A stretch of DNA of 64,000 bases from Psychrobacter raelei (GTDB lineage Bacteria; Pseudomonadota; Gammaproteobacteria; Pseudomonadales; Moraxellaceae), in the NCBI RefSeq assembly GCF_022631235.3, contig NZ_CP093310.2, forward strand, positions 1 to 64,000, in the 5' to 3' direction. This document shows, piece by piece, positions 20,945 through 29,686 of this stretch. Position numbers and translations under genes: made by a program. Position 1 is the first letter of the stretch; the number at the start of each line of letters is the position of its first letter. The notes under the pieces were generated by a model. That model did no database searches, was not told the DNA's origin, and saw only the letters and a program-made list of their open reading frames with translations.

Positions 20945-21042
20945 TGAGTCAAATAGACGTTTATTGCGGTGTCAGGTTCGCTTAATGCACTTGATGTGCA
21001 ATTTGCGCTCATCTTCCTTGCACTAAATGCCTCTTTGACTCA
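20945..21042. repeat. Imperfect palindrome of 98 bases after guaA
   Basis: The outer arms are TGAGTCAAA and TTTGACTCA, exactly complementary. Pairing continues inward with mismatches through TTTA/TAAA-type steps to a tip of TGCAC-TTGAT-GTGCA. The whole element folds as one long hairpin. It could be a non-autonomous palindromic repeat, a structured RNA, or an attenuating hairpin after guaA. It sits directly before the AT-rich AlbA_2 gene. Confidence 0.6.
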
Positions 21043-21067
21043 CCCTAGATAACAGGTTTATAAATAG

Positions 21068-21093
21068 AAAAGCACCCAATCGGGTGTTTTTTT
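21068..21093 (+). terminator. Terminator between guaA and the AlbA_2 gene
   Basis: AGCACCC and GGGTGTTT around CAATC-type loop bases, followed by seven T residues. It is nearly identical to the terminator at 22757. Confidence 0.75.
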
Positions 21094-21166
21094 AATATTA
21101 TACTAACTACTGAGGAGTTATATAATATAGTTTTATTCTGATATTTATCTAAATTAAAGAGTATGT

Positions 21167-22609
21167 ATGGAAAGCCAGTCAATTGAATATAAGTCTGATA
21201 TACCTAAAAAGCCTAGTCAGTTAAAAGCTGAGATGGTTAGTTTTCTAAATTCAAATGACGGTACTATATATCTTGGTGTCGATGATGATGGAAAACCAAT
21301 TCCTGAGAAAAGGAGTAAGTTTAAAGAGTGGGAATTATTAATTACTGAATGGATTAATAATGCATTCAATACGTCTGTCCATGAGTTTGTAAAAATTAAG
21401 GTAACAGATGAAGCATTTGGTATTCATATTAAAAAAGGTGATAAACCACCTTATTACTATAAAGAAGGTGAAGGCTTTAATCTAAAAGGTATCTACATTC
21501 GTGTGGGTAGCAGTAAACGTCGAGCAGATGATGATGAAGTTAGACGTATGCTAAAAGCACAGGTTGCTGATGAATTTGATAGCCAGCCAATTAAGAATGA
21601 TAAAACACTTAGTTTTCAGTATCTAAAAGATAAGCTCTCAGAGTTTGGTATTGATTTTGATAAAAATGGGTTAAGGCTATTAAGTGCTAGTGGTAGTGAA
21701 AAATATAATAATAATGCACTACTACTAAGTGATCAAAACCCTTTTTGTACTAAGATAGCTGTTGTTGATGGCTTGGATATGGCATCTGACTTTTTAGCTA
21801 AAAAAGAGTTTAATGGTTCTCTGATTAAACAAATTGATATGACATTAGAATATATATCCTTATTAAACGATAAAAAAGTATCCTTCACAGGCGCGGCTGC
21901 ACGACTTGAGCACGAAGGCTATCCCTCTAAAGCTGTTAGGGAGGCTGTTATAAATGCATATGCCCATAGGGATTACTCTTTATCAGCGGATATCAAAGTT
22001 GAAATTTATGATGATAGAATGGAGATATTTTCAGCAGGTGGGATACCTGATGGTATCAGCGTATCAGATATTAAAAAAGGCATCAGTGCACGTAGAAATC
22101 CCAGTATCGTTCATGTGTTAGACAAAATAAGATACATAGAAAATTTCGCAACAGGTATTAGAAGGATTCTTGCCAGTTACAAAGGCTTTGATAAAGAACC
22201 AGAGTTTGATGTCACACCCAACCAATTTAAGGTGGTTTTATATAATCGACATTATTTTGACAATAATATAGTTAAACAAAGCTCGCAAGGTAGTATTTGG
22301 AAAAATGCTCTTAGTGAGGGAGAACAACTTGAACTAGGTTTTATCAGTAGTGATGATATAGAAAAAGTTAATGAAGAAAATCAACAAGTTCAAATATCTG
22401 AACCTAGACTTGAGTCTAACGATGAAAAAATTATTAAACTGTTAAAACTAAATGATGAGATGTCACGCAAGGAAATTCAAGAATATTTAAAAGAAAGTAA
22501 AACGAAAACATATCAAAGATTAAAAAAATTGATTGAAATTGGTTTTATTAATACTCGTGGACAAAATCGTTCGGTCGTTTATTATTTAACTGATAATGAA
22601 CGCAAATGA
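21167..22609 (+). CDS. AlbA_2 domain protein with HATPase-like and winged-helix domains
   Basis: 480 residues in three parts. Residues 1-125 are an AlbA_2 (Schlafen-like) putative nucleic-acid-binding domain: ESQSIEYKSD, NSNDGTIYLGVDDDG, GIYIRVGSSKRRA. Residues about 255-345 resemble the HATPase_c_4 fold, with REAVINAYAHRDYS and SAGGIPDGIS. Residues about 420-475 form a winged helix: EMSRKEIQEYLKESKTKTYQRL. Proteins of this plan are annotated as transcriptional regulators and occur in defence islands; its actual role is unknown. The stop codon lies inside a 10-bp tandem repeat. The gene is visibly AT-rich and lies between two similar terminators, which suggests acquisition. Confidence 0.85.
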   Translation: MESQSIEYKSDIPKKPSQLKAEMVSFLNSNDGTIYLGVDDDGKPIPEKRSKFKEWELLITEWINNAFNTSVHEFVKIKVTDEAFGIHIKKGDKPPYYYKEGEGFNLKGIYIRVGSSKRRADDDEVRRMLKAQVADEFDSQPIKNDKTLSFQYLKDKLSEFGIDFDKNGLRLLSASGSEKYNNNALLLSDQNPFCTKIAVVDGLDMASDFLAKKEFNGSLIKQIDMTLEYISLLNDKKVSFTGAAARLEHEGYPSKAVREAVINAYAHRDYSLSADIKVEIYDDRMEIFSAGGIPDGISVSDIKKGISARRNPSIVHVLDKIRYIENFATGIRRILASYKGFDKEPEFDVTPNQFKVVLYNRHYFDNNIVKQSSQGSIWKNALSEGEQLELGFISSDDIEKVNEENQQVQISEPRLESNDEKIIKLLKLNDEMSRKEIQEYLKESKTKTYQRLKKLIEIGFINTRGQNRSVVYYLTDNERK

Positions 22610-22676
22610 ACGCAAATGAACGCAAATGAACGCAAATGAACGCAAATGAACGCAAATGAACGCAAATGAACGCAAA
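22598..22676. repeat. Eight-copy 10-bp tandem repeat
   Basis: GAACGCAAAT is repeated without error from 22598, the eighth copy lacking its last base. It begins in the last codons of the AlbA_2 gene, whose TGA lies within the first to second copies. The perfect copies imply recent expansion and likely length variation. Because the period is 10, the reading frame cycles every three units. Confidence 0.97.
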
Positions 22677-22756
22677 AATTTGTCTTCGAATGTGTAAATC
22701 ACACAGTACATATCATCTCTTTGGCAGACTGTTAAAGTCTACAACTCAAACATAAG

Positions 22757-22780
22757 AAAGCACCCCACTGGGTGCTTTTT
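22757..22780. terminator. Terminator between the AlbA_2 gene and the convergent membrane gene
   Basis: AAAGCACCC and GGGTGCTTT form a perfect 9-bp stem with a short CACT loop, then T residues. It is almost the same as the hairpin at 21068 on the other side of the AlbA_2 gene. Confidence 0.8.
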
Positions 22781-22797
22781 AATGTCGAATCGAGTGA

Positions 22798-23130
22798 TTA
22801 AGCTGAATTAGACACAAAGTAGGTAAAAAGCAGCAATGCAGATAGCGCAAAGTTAGCGATAACATTGGTCCATAATGGCTTAAACTGTGGGCTTTGCTTA
22901 TCAAACGATATTTGATACAACCGAATCAAATACATAACCCCTGTCAAAAGCACGATAAAGAAAGGGTATAAGGTGACAGTCGAGGTAAACTCACTACGCC
23001 TAAAGTCCGCTATCAAAATAAAGATCAGCTGCACACTGCAATACAGCATCACAATACTGATGATAAACTTTAACCAGAATATCGCTTTATTCTGGCTAAA
23101 ATCGGCTCGAATTCTATCCCATAGGTTCAT
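22798..23130 (-). CDS. Small membrane protein of unknown function
   Basis: 110 residues with three predicted hydrophobic helices (about 20-42, 52-72 and 88-106) and a polar, positively charged first 18 residues. I do not recognise the family. The start lies three bases after the stop of the upstream oxidoreductase gene on the same strand, so the two are almost certainly co-transcribed. Composition is like the neighbours. Confidence 0.75.
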   Translation of the reverse strand: MNLWDRIRADFSQNKAIFWLKFIISIVMLYCSVQLIFILIADFRRSEFTSTVTLYPFFIVLLTGVMYLIRLYQISFDKQSPQFKPLWTNVIANFALSALLLFTYFVSNSA

Positions 23131-23133
23131 ACG

Positions 23134-24111
23134 CTAAACTCGTAGTAGCACCTTACCTTTCTTACCTTTTTGTACCTCACCAGACACGGCAGTAGTGATG
23201 TCATCTAGCGTATAAATAGCGTGTACAGGTAAAGACAGCGTGCCTTCGAGTACGCGCTGCTTTAACTCATCAATCAGGCGCAGCTTATTGTCCAGACTCA
23301 TCTCACGGCTGGTTTTACTGCCCCAGAAGCCTTTGACGACCACTTCTTTAAAGATCAAATTACTGGGGTTTAATACCATAGGCTGGCCGGCCATCACACC
23401 AAAAGACACCAGAGTACCGCCGCTGCCAAGTAAGGTTAATAAGTCATTGCTGGCCTCACCGCCGAGTGAGTCTACTGCGGCATCAATTTGGGCGGCGCCA
23501 ACAATTTTGCGAACCTGATCTTGCCAGTCAGATTCAGACACATCGACCACATGTGCCACTCCCAGCTCTTTAAGAGAGTTTGCCGCTTCTGCTCGGCGCA
23601 CCAGACTAATACTGTTGACGCCGCGCGCTGCTGCGAGCATGGCAAATGATTTGCCCACCGCACCATTGGCTGCATTTAACAGTGCCCATTGCCCAGCTTT
23701 AAGCTCTAAAAACTCAAGCAGCATTAGGGCACTAAGCGGCATCGCAATCAGCTGAGCGGCGATTTCATCGTCAATGGCATCAGCAATAGGGAACACCATT
23801 TTAGCCGGTGCAGTGAAGTACTCAGCCCAGGTGGCGTGTACGCTGGCTGCCGCCACACGTTGACCGACTTCAAAGCCTTCTACCTCAGAGCCAATCGCAT
23901 CGACAACGCCCAGCGCTTCACTACCTGCAATGGCAGGCAAGTTAGGCTTGTCGCCATATTGACCGCGGATGGTGATTAAGTCGTGATTGTGAATGGTGGC
24001 CAAAACGGTCTTAATACGAACCTCATGGGGTGCCGGCTCAGGAATGGGTCGGTCTGTTATGCTAAGTACGTCTGAGGGTTTGCCAAACTGTGTATAACTG
24101 GCTGCGCGCAT
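23134..24111 (-). CDS. Zinc-independent alcohol dehydrogenase / quinone oxidoreductase family
   Basis: Medium-chain dehydrogenase/reductase. It has an N-terminal GroES-like domain (RAASYTQFGKPSDVL, then PHEVRIKTVLATIHNHDLITIRGQYG) and a nucleotide-binding domain with NAANGAVGKSFAMLAAARG near residue 150. The ligands for a structural zinc are absent, which places it with NADPH-dependent quinone or enoyl reductases. The start at MRAASYTQ (24111) has AAAGGA seven bases upstream and gives 325 residues; a TTG two codons earlier is less likely. It is followed directly by a small membrane gene. Confidence 0.88.
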   Translation of the reverse strand: MRAASYTQFGKPSDVLSITDRPIPEPAPHEVRIKTVLATIHNHDLITIRGQYGDKPNLPAIAGSEALGVVDAIGSEVEGFEVGQRVAAASVHATWAEYFTAPAKMVFPIADAIDDEIAAQLIAMPLSALMLLEFLELKAGQWALLNAANGAVGKSFAMLAAARGVNSISLVRRAEAANSLKELGVAHVVDVSESDWQDQVRKIVGAAQIDAAVDSLGGEASNDLLTLLGSGGTLVSFGVMAGQPMVLNPSNLIFKEVVVKGFWGSKTSREMSLDNKLRLIDELKQRVLEGTLSLPVHAIYTLDDITTAVSGEVQKGKKGKVLLRV

Positions 24112-24303
24112 AGTCAAGTCCTTTATTATTTAAGTTGTTGTTTCAATTATCCATTTTTAGAGTATTACATCCTTGGGTTGGTTCACAGTAGCAAAGCAAG
24201 TGTGTGCGCATCAACCGGTGTTTGGTTAAAAAATAAGACAGCGGTTATCGGCAGTCTAAATGGTAGGGTGTTTAACATAAACGGCCTTTAAACAATAGCT
24301 GGT

Positions 24304-27300
24304 CTAATTGGCCTCGGTCGGGTCAATAGAGCTGCCTGTAATCACTTGTCGCGTGTCATCGACCATATCAGTCAATAACAGCTTACCCGATGGGCCAACC
24401 CGAAATAAGCCATACTCTGCCTTTTCAAATGCTTTGGCGTGACCTTCTTGGAAGAAGAACGCATTGCTGGCCAGCCTCACCTCACCATGACGCAGCCGAT
24501 AATAGAGAGCCAATTCATGAGGGCCTAGCGTATTCGCCTCTGTAGGATTGGTATCTTGCAAGCGTACAAAGTGCCCAATGCCTTGAGCATCTTTTTTGAC
24601 AATTACCCAGCCATTTTTCGATAGGTTGTACACCTCAGATCCACCCTTTTGATCGGGGTTTTTTGCTGCCAACTGAGCCTCAAGGGCGCGAATTATCTGC
24701 TCAGATAGGGCGTAATTAAGCGCCATATAATCGCCCTGCATTAAGCTGCGCGGATCCACAGGTGCAAGCTTTAGTAAAACGCTCTCTCCTGTGGCCAGTA
24801 GCTTCTCATTTTTGGCAATACTGATATTGACTACGCTTAACGTCAGAAGTAGCCCTAAGATAGCGGCAGCAAGGTTTGTGCCCCAAGCACGAGTTGTAGT
24901 AGGTACATTGGCATAAGTACGCACATTGGCATAAGTAGGTACATTGGCATAAATAAGCGATTTGGCATCCGCTTGAGAGGGCAGGTGGCTTTGAGTGAGG
25001 TGCTCAGTCGACTTAGGTATCCCCACCAAGCGCCGCATGGCCCACCGGATCATAAACAGTGCGGCGGCGACGGCCAGCATAGAGCCGGCCTTTAACAATA
25101 AGCTGCTGTCTAGCTGATAGTAGTACCAGAAGATATAGCCGACCAAGGCGCTAATACCCAGACCTCGTAGGGTACGGTTTTGATTGGCCATGGCAATAAT
25201 GATGACCAAACTGCTGGCAAGCACTCCTGAAACATAGACTGAAACCACGGCAAGAAGCCCAATGGCCAGTGCAATTAAGCCGCCTGTTTTTGAGATACTC
25301 TTAAGTTGATAGCGCTGCAAAATGATATACGCGGCGTAAAGACTACTTAAGGTCAGTAAGAGCTGTGCAAGCGCATAACGGTACTGAAAGTCTGAGCCAA
25401 TACCGATCAAGCCGTCTTGATATTCAGCGGCAATAAACACCACTGAGATAAGAAGTAAAACAAAGCTTGTGGCATAAGCCATAGCATTTAGTAGTGACGG
25501 CGAGAGGGTTTTTCTTCCTTTCAAGGGCTGCTTGACACTCTGTAGGTGCACGCCAAAAAGCACAGCAAGCAATGCCAATATGGCCGGTGACGCTTCAGGA
25601 AGCTGCACGTAAGCCAGTAGCCATACGAGCGCTAAAAGCCCCATAACACTGCTAAAAAATCGTGATAAAACATCGGTGAATAACGTAAGAAGCAGCGCCT
25701 GCATCAGCATAAAGGCGGCGATACTTAAGGCAATATCATCGATGATTTCAAACAAAAAAACCGCCAAAAACGCCTGACCTGACAGACTCAAGGCAAACGC
25801 CAGACTATCGCTAAAGGCTTGTTGTTTCGAGGGTGTATTCAGGTCACGACGAATAAATAATTCTTGGCGTGACAGCACAAAACTGACAAACAGTAATAAC
25901 AGGCCAACGGTTAGCTTAATGATATCGTCTTTTAAGGCCACGTTTAGTAATAAAACAATAAAGCCGCTGATCAATCCACCAGCCAATAGGCCACTTAAGA
26001 TCAAAAACAGCTGCAAATACCAAGGTGTATTTTGCGAAATGGAGGGGGTTTTCGATGCAGTGGGGGTGGGTGGGGTGAGCTTGGTGGCCAAATCATTGGG
26101 TACGTTTGCGGGCAGCTGCTTGGCGTGCGTCTGCTGTACGCGGCCTGGTGTGTCTAGCGGTTCACTGGGCGGCTGTTGATTCGGTGGCTGTTGACTGTGC
26201 AAGTTACGCAGCCAACTGACTGCATAAGCGCTCATGGCAATCAGTAACAATGCCAAGATAAATAAAGCACTGGTGCTCATAAACTGCGACAGTATCCGAG
26301 TTGCCAGCCCTAACACAACGATAATAACCGACCCTGACAGGCAGGTCAGCATAAATAAATCCGTGCGTCGACGACGAAACTGAGCATAGAAAAAACCAAT
26401 AAATACCAGCCACAGACTTAGACAGGCGATACTGATCATATCGAGATGAAAGCTTTGTTGTAATACCACAAATAATCCCAGCCGGGTGGCAAAATAAGTG
26501 GCCAATAATCCTACCAAATAAACAGACCAAGGCAGAGCGGTGGCCTGAAAGTTGGCGTCAGCAGAAGCAGAAGAGGCGGCTTGGGGTGGATTTTTTGAAT
26601 TGGCCTTTTTATAAAAAAACAGCTTATTAAACATCGAGGTGTTCAATAGCTTTTGGCCAAAAAAACCATTAACAGCTGCCGACAAAGCCATCAAAAGTGC
26701 CACAGAGTTTATCGCGGTCATCAGCATCAGATACACCCCACGAAACAGCTGGTAATCCATCCCAGTGCCTAGCCAAGAGTCAACAAACCAAAAGCTGACA
26801 TCGGCAAAGGACAGCTTAAGACTGATATTAATCAGTAGCAGCCACAATAGCCATAAAGCTGGCAGCCGCGCGATAATTGCCCAAGGCGTAATCAGCAACG
26901 CCCAATAAAAAAACAGCTGCCAACTGTCAGCCCCAGTCTGATAAATCTGACCAAATAATGCCAATAAGCTGCCCACCACTACGCTTGCGATAAGTAGCAA
27001 CAACGGCTCGATGAGATAAGTTTTATGCTGAGCCGATACTGTGCTCCGCTTATAGGCAAAGGCCACGTAGCCCAGCACACTGACAATCAAGGCCGACTGA
27101 ACCAGAGCAAATTTGCCCATCTTGCCCATCGCTGTCCAGTTATAAGCCACAAAAAATATCAAGGCCAGCGCCAAGGCCGTAGCGGCAATGATTAATAAGC
27201 TGTTATCAAAAAACTTTATCCAGGCAAGCGGGCTGGGGCGGACGCCATTGGGCTGTGAGGCTAGAGCGACTGCGCTATTAGGATCAGAGGCGGGCAGGTT

Positions 27301-27324
27301 CGATTTAGGGGCAGGCTGGGTCAT
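24304..27324 (-). CDS. Large GDYXXLXY/DUF2157/DUF4401-type membrane protein
   Basis: About 1006 residues from MTQPAPKS at 27324; an in-frame TTG at 27366 is possible but has no ribosome site. Two long polytopic blocks resemble DUF2157 (residues about 30-360) and DUF4401 (about 430-790), with roughly two dozen hydrophobic segments. A low-complexity Pro/Gln/Thr linker of about 70 residues separates them. A soluble C-terminal GDYXXLXY domain carries QGDYMALNYAL near residue 870. In other bacteria these parts are often separate adjacent genes, so this is a fused form. An 18-bp DNA repeat encodes three copies of YANV(P/R)T before the last domain. Function is unknown. Confidence 0.82.
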   Translation of the reverse strand: MTQPAPKSNLPASDPNSAVALASQPNGVRPSPLAWIKFFDNSLLIIAATALALALIFFVAYNWTAMGKMGKFALVQSALIVSVLGYVAFAYKRSTVSAQHKTYLIEPLLLLIASVVVGSLLALFGQIYQTGADSWQLFFYWALLITPWAIIARLPALWLLWLLLINISLKLSFADVSFWFVDSWLGTGMDYQLFRGVYLMLMTAINSVALLMALSAAVNGFFGQKLLNTSMFNKLFFYKKANSKNPPQAASSASADANFQATALPWSVYLVGLLATYFATRLGLFVVLQQSFHLDMISIACLSLWLVFIGFFYAQFRRRRTDLFMLTCLSGSVIIVVLGLATRILSQFMSTSALFILALLLIAMSAYAVSWLRNLHSQQPPNQQPPSEPLDTPGRVQQTHAKQLPANVPNDLATKLTPPTPTASKTPSISQNTPWYLQLFLILSGLLAGGLISGFIVLLLNVALKDDIIKLTVGLLLLFVSFVLSRQELFIRRDLNTPSKQQAFSDSLAFALSLSGQAFLAVFLFEIIDDIALSIAAFMLMQALLLTLFTDVLSRFFSSVMGLLALVWLLAYVQLPEASPAILALLAVLFGVHLQSVKQPLKGRKTLSPSLLNAMAYATSFVLLLISVVFIAAEYQDGLIGIGSDFQYRYALAQLLLTLSSLYAAYIILQRYQLKSISKTGGLIALAIGLLAVVSVYVSGVLASSLVIIIAMANQNRTLRGLGISALVGYIFWYYYQLDSSLLLKAGSMLAVAAALFMIRWAMRRLVGIPKSTEHLTQSHLPSQADAKSLIYANVPTYANVRTYANVPTTTRAWGTNLAAAILGLLLTLSVVNISIAKNEKLLATGESVLLKLAPVDPRSLMQGDYMALNYALSEQIIRALEAQLAAKNPDQKGGSEVYNLSKNGWVIVKKDAQGIGHFVRLQDTNPTEANTLGPHELALYYRLRHGEVRLASNAFFFQEGHAKAFEKAEYGLFRVGPSGKLLLTDMVDDTRQVITGSSIDPTEAN
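24902..24955. repeat. Three-copy 18-bp in-frame repeat in the GDYXXLXY gene
   Basis: Units at 24902, 24920 and 24938 differ at only a few bases and encode YANVPT, YANVRT and YANVPT in the linker before the C-terminal domain. Being a multiple of three, it can change length without a frameshift. Confidence 0.9.
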
Positions 27325-27863
27325 AATTTTCTCGGCACGCAGCTTAAGATACAGCGAAAGCGGCAAATTGAGTGCAAGGTTTATTAATCATTTAATCAAT
27401 TAATCATTGAGTATTTATAGCGGTTAAGAGTAACAGTTTTTAGGCCAATAGCGATGGATAAACTCTGGGTAATGCTGTTAATAGCAAACAAAAGTTTGCT
27501 AGTTTTTAGGATATTGTCAAAATCGAGTCGATTTCTATCGTTTTAAATAAATAAAAAATCAAAGGTGTATTGTTGTGTAAAGCCTTGCTACTATTGACTT
27601 TAATTTTTAATAAGTGACTTTGTGTATCACAGATACATGAATATTTATTGACAGACTCATATATTTTTTTTATTAATATAACTACAATGAATAACAAGTC
27701 TGTAATTTAGTTGCTAAAAAGAATTAGCTTGTTAGTTAGGTTTGAGCTTTTGTAAGATAGTGTGTTTTATTAACTATCGTGTTTTTGTTAGATTGTTGTT
27801 TTATTCGTTTATGCAAGCTTTGCATGAAAGCTTATATTTGCCATTGCCCAAAAGGATTTTATT
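27325..27863. other. Divergent intergenic region, 539 bases, very AT-rich
   Basis: It separates the GDYXXLXY gene from the peptide-transport locus. A TTGACA at 27658-27663 is followed 17-18 bases later by an AT run (TTATTA/TATTAA), the best promoter candidate for the transport locus, although its -10 is poor and the leader would be nearly 180 bases. I see no RNA gene or credible open frame here. A short partial inverted repeat (TGTATC-ACA-GATACA) lies near 27621-27635 and could be an operator. Confidence 0.4.
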
Positions 27864-29525
27864 GTGCGTAAATCAACCTCTTTAGTGAATACAGTTTTTC
27901 TTCCAACCACGTTAGCCTTAGCGATGATGATGGTCGGATGTGGTGATAAATCAGCCAGCAGTGGCAGTTCAGCCAAAGTAGACCCCAATGTTTTAGCCGA
28001 TAAGCAAGAGCTGGTTATTAATAACGCAGCTGAGCCTGAGTCATTAGACCCACAAAAAGTCTCTGGGGTACCAGAAGCGGCAGTCATTCGTCAAATGCTG
28101 GTGGGTCTAACCACCACAGACCGAGATGGCAAAACCATTCCTGGCATGGCCGAAAGCTGGGAGAGCACAGACAATAAAGTTTGGACCTTTAAAATTCGTG
28201 ATGCCAAATGGTCAAACGGTGACCCGGTTACTGCTAATGACTTCGTGTACAGCTGGCGCCGTCTGTTAGATCCCAATACAGCATCCCCTTATGCCAGTTA
28301 CTTAGTCGATGCCAAGGTGGCGGGCGCTGAGGCCATCATGGAAGGTAAAGCTGCGGTAGATAGCTTAGGGGTTAAAGCCCTTGATGATAAAACCTTACAA
28401 GTGACTTTATCAGAGCCTGTGCCTTATTTCCCAGACACTTTAATCCATACCTCTGTAAAACCTGTGAACCAAAAAGCGGTAGAGCAGTTCGGTGATAAAT
28501 GGACCGATCCAGCCAATATCGTGGTCAACGGCCCATACAAAATTAGCGAATGGCAGGTCAACGACAAGATTGTGTTAACCCGTAACGAGAGCTACTACGA
28601 CAATGCCAACACCACCCTAGAAAAAATTACCATGTTGGCCATCCCCTCTAGCACCACCGACGTGGCACGCTATCAGGCTGGTGAGATTGATGTGACGAAT
28701 GAAGAATTGCCCTCAGAGCAGTTCAAGTCTTTAAAAGAGCAGTTGGGTGATGAGGTAAGCGTATCGCCTATGCTATGTACTTACTACTACGAGTTTAATA
28801 CCGTTAAGCCGCCATTTAATGATGCGCGCGTCCGCCGTGCTCTGGCCTTAGCGTTAGACCGTAACACCATTACCGATAAGGTCGTCGGACAAGGTCAGAC
28901 GCCCGCTTATCAGTTAACTCCAGTATCGACCAATGGCATGGAAAACAACACACCTGAATGGCAAAACTGGGATCAAGCACGCCGTGTAGAAGAGGCGAAG
29001 AAGCTACTTAATGAGGCCGGATATAGCGAATCTAAGCCCCTCAAATTTGAGCTGTTATATAACACCAGTGACAACCACAAGAAAATCGCTGTCGCGGCAA
29101 GCTCGTTATGGAAGCAATCACTTGGTTTCGTTGACGTAAGCTTAATTAACAAAGAGTGGAAAACCTATCTAGATACGCGCCGCAATGGTAACTATCAAGT
29201 GGCCCGTGCGGGCTGGTGTGGCGATTATAACGAGCCTTCTACCTTCTTAAATATCGTCAAATCTGGCAACAGTAATAACCAAGGTAAGTACTCAAGTGCC
29301 GCCTTTGATAGCTTGATGACTCAAACCTTAAAAGCGGGCGTTACCCCAGAGCAGCGTGCCAACTTGTACAAACAAGCAGAAGTACAGCTTGACAAAGACA
29401 TGCCAAATATCAACGTCTACCACTATGTAAGCCCTCGTCTTATCAAGCCTTATGTGGTCGGCTTCCCAGTTAATGATCCTTTAAACAACTGGCAAGGTAA
29501 AGATCTAAAAATCGCTAAGCATTAA
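27864..29525 (+). CDS. oppA: Oligopeptide ABC transporter substrate-binding lipoprotein, copy 1
   Basis: Captures peptides for the downstream permease. This 553-residue SBP_bac_5 protein starts with GTG (AAAGGA eight bases upstream). A lipoprotein signal ends in VGCGDKS, with the lipidated Cys at about residue 26. The mature protein opens LVINNAAEPESLDPQKVSG and carries the family block KWSNGDPVTANDFVYSWRR. The C-terminal lobe has NDARVRRALALALDR. It is followed by two clear paralogues in tandem, then permease and ATPase genes. A stable hairpin lies between it and copy 2. Confidence 0.92.
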   Translation: MRKSTSLVNTVFLPTTLALAMMMVGCGDKSASSGSSAKVDPNVLADKQELVINNAAEPESLDPQKVSGVPEAAVIRQMLVGLTTTDRDGKTIPGMAESWESTDNKVWTFKIRDAKWSNGDPVTANDFVYSWRRLLDPNTASPYASYLVDAKVAGAEAIMEGKAAVDSLGVKALDDKTLQVTLSEPVPYFPDTLIHTSVKPVNQKAVEQFGDKWTDPANIVVNGPYKISEWQVNDKIVLTRNESYYDNANTTLEKITMLAIPSSTTDVARYQAGEIDVTNEELPSEQFKSLKEQLGDEVSVSPMLCTYYYEFNTVKPPFNDARVRRALALALDRNTITDKVVGQGQTPAYQLTPVSTNGMENNTPEWQNWDQARRVEEAKKLLNEAGYSESKPLKFELLYNTSDNHKKIAVAASSLWKQSLGFVDVSLINKEWKTYLDTRRNGNYQVARAGWCGDYNEPSTFLNIVKSGNSNNQGKYSSAAFDSLMTQTLKAGVTPEQRANLYKQAEVQLDKDMPNINVYHYVSPRLIKPYVVGFPVNDPLNNWQGKDLKIAKH

Positions 29526-29564
29526 TCACTGATAGGCTTATTGCGACGTTTAGCATCCCTGAGC

Positions 29565-29584
29565 GCCAGCCGTCTTCGGCTGGC
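29565..29584 (+). terminator. Stable GC hairpin between binding-protein genes 1 and 2
   Basis: GCCAGCCG-TCTT-CGGCTGGC, a perfect 8-bp stem with a 4-base loop. No T run follows, so it is more likely an mRNA-stabilising or partly terminating hairpin than a full terminator. Such hairpins after the binding-protein gene often raise its level relative to the permease. Confidence 0.6.
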
Positions 29585-29686
29585 CGCATCCTCATTAAAT
29601 AGACAAACGGATAAGTCGACACTCAAGCGGCTTATCCGGTATTGATTTTAGCGATGGCCAATGTGACAACTAATAAGGATATAAGT

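Noticed and set aside
24089..24097. DnaA-box match TGTGTATAA in the oxidoreductase gene
   Set aside because: Single isolated match to a degenerate motif; one or two are expected by chance in 64 kb, and it has no neighbours.
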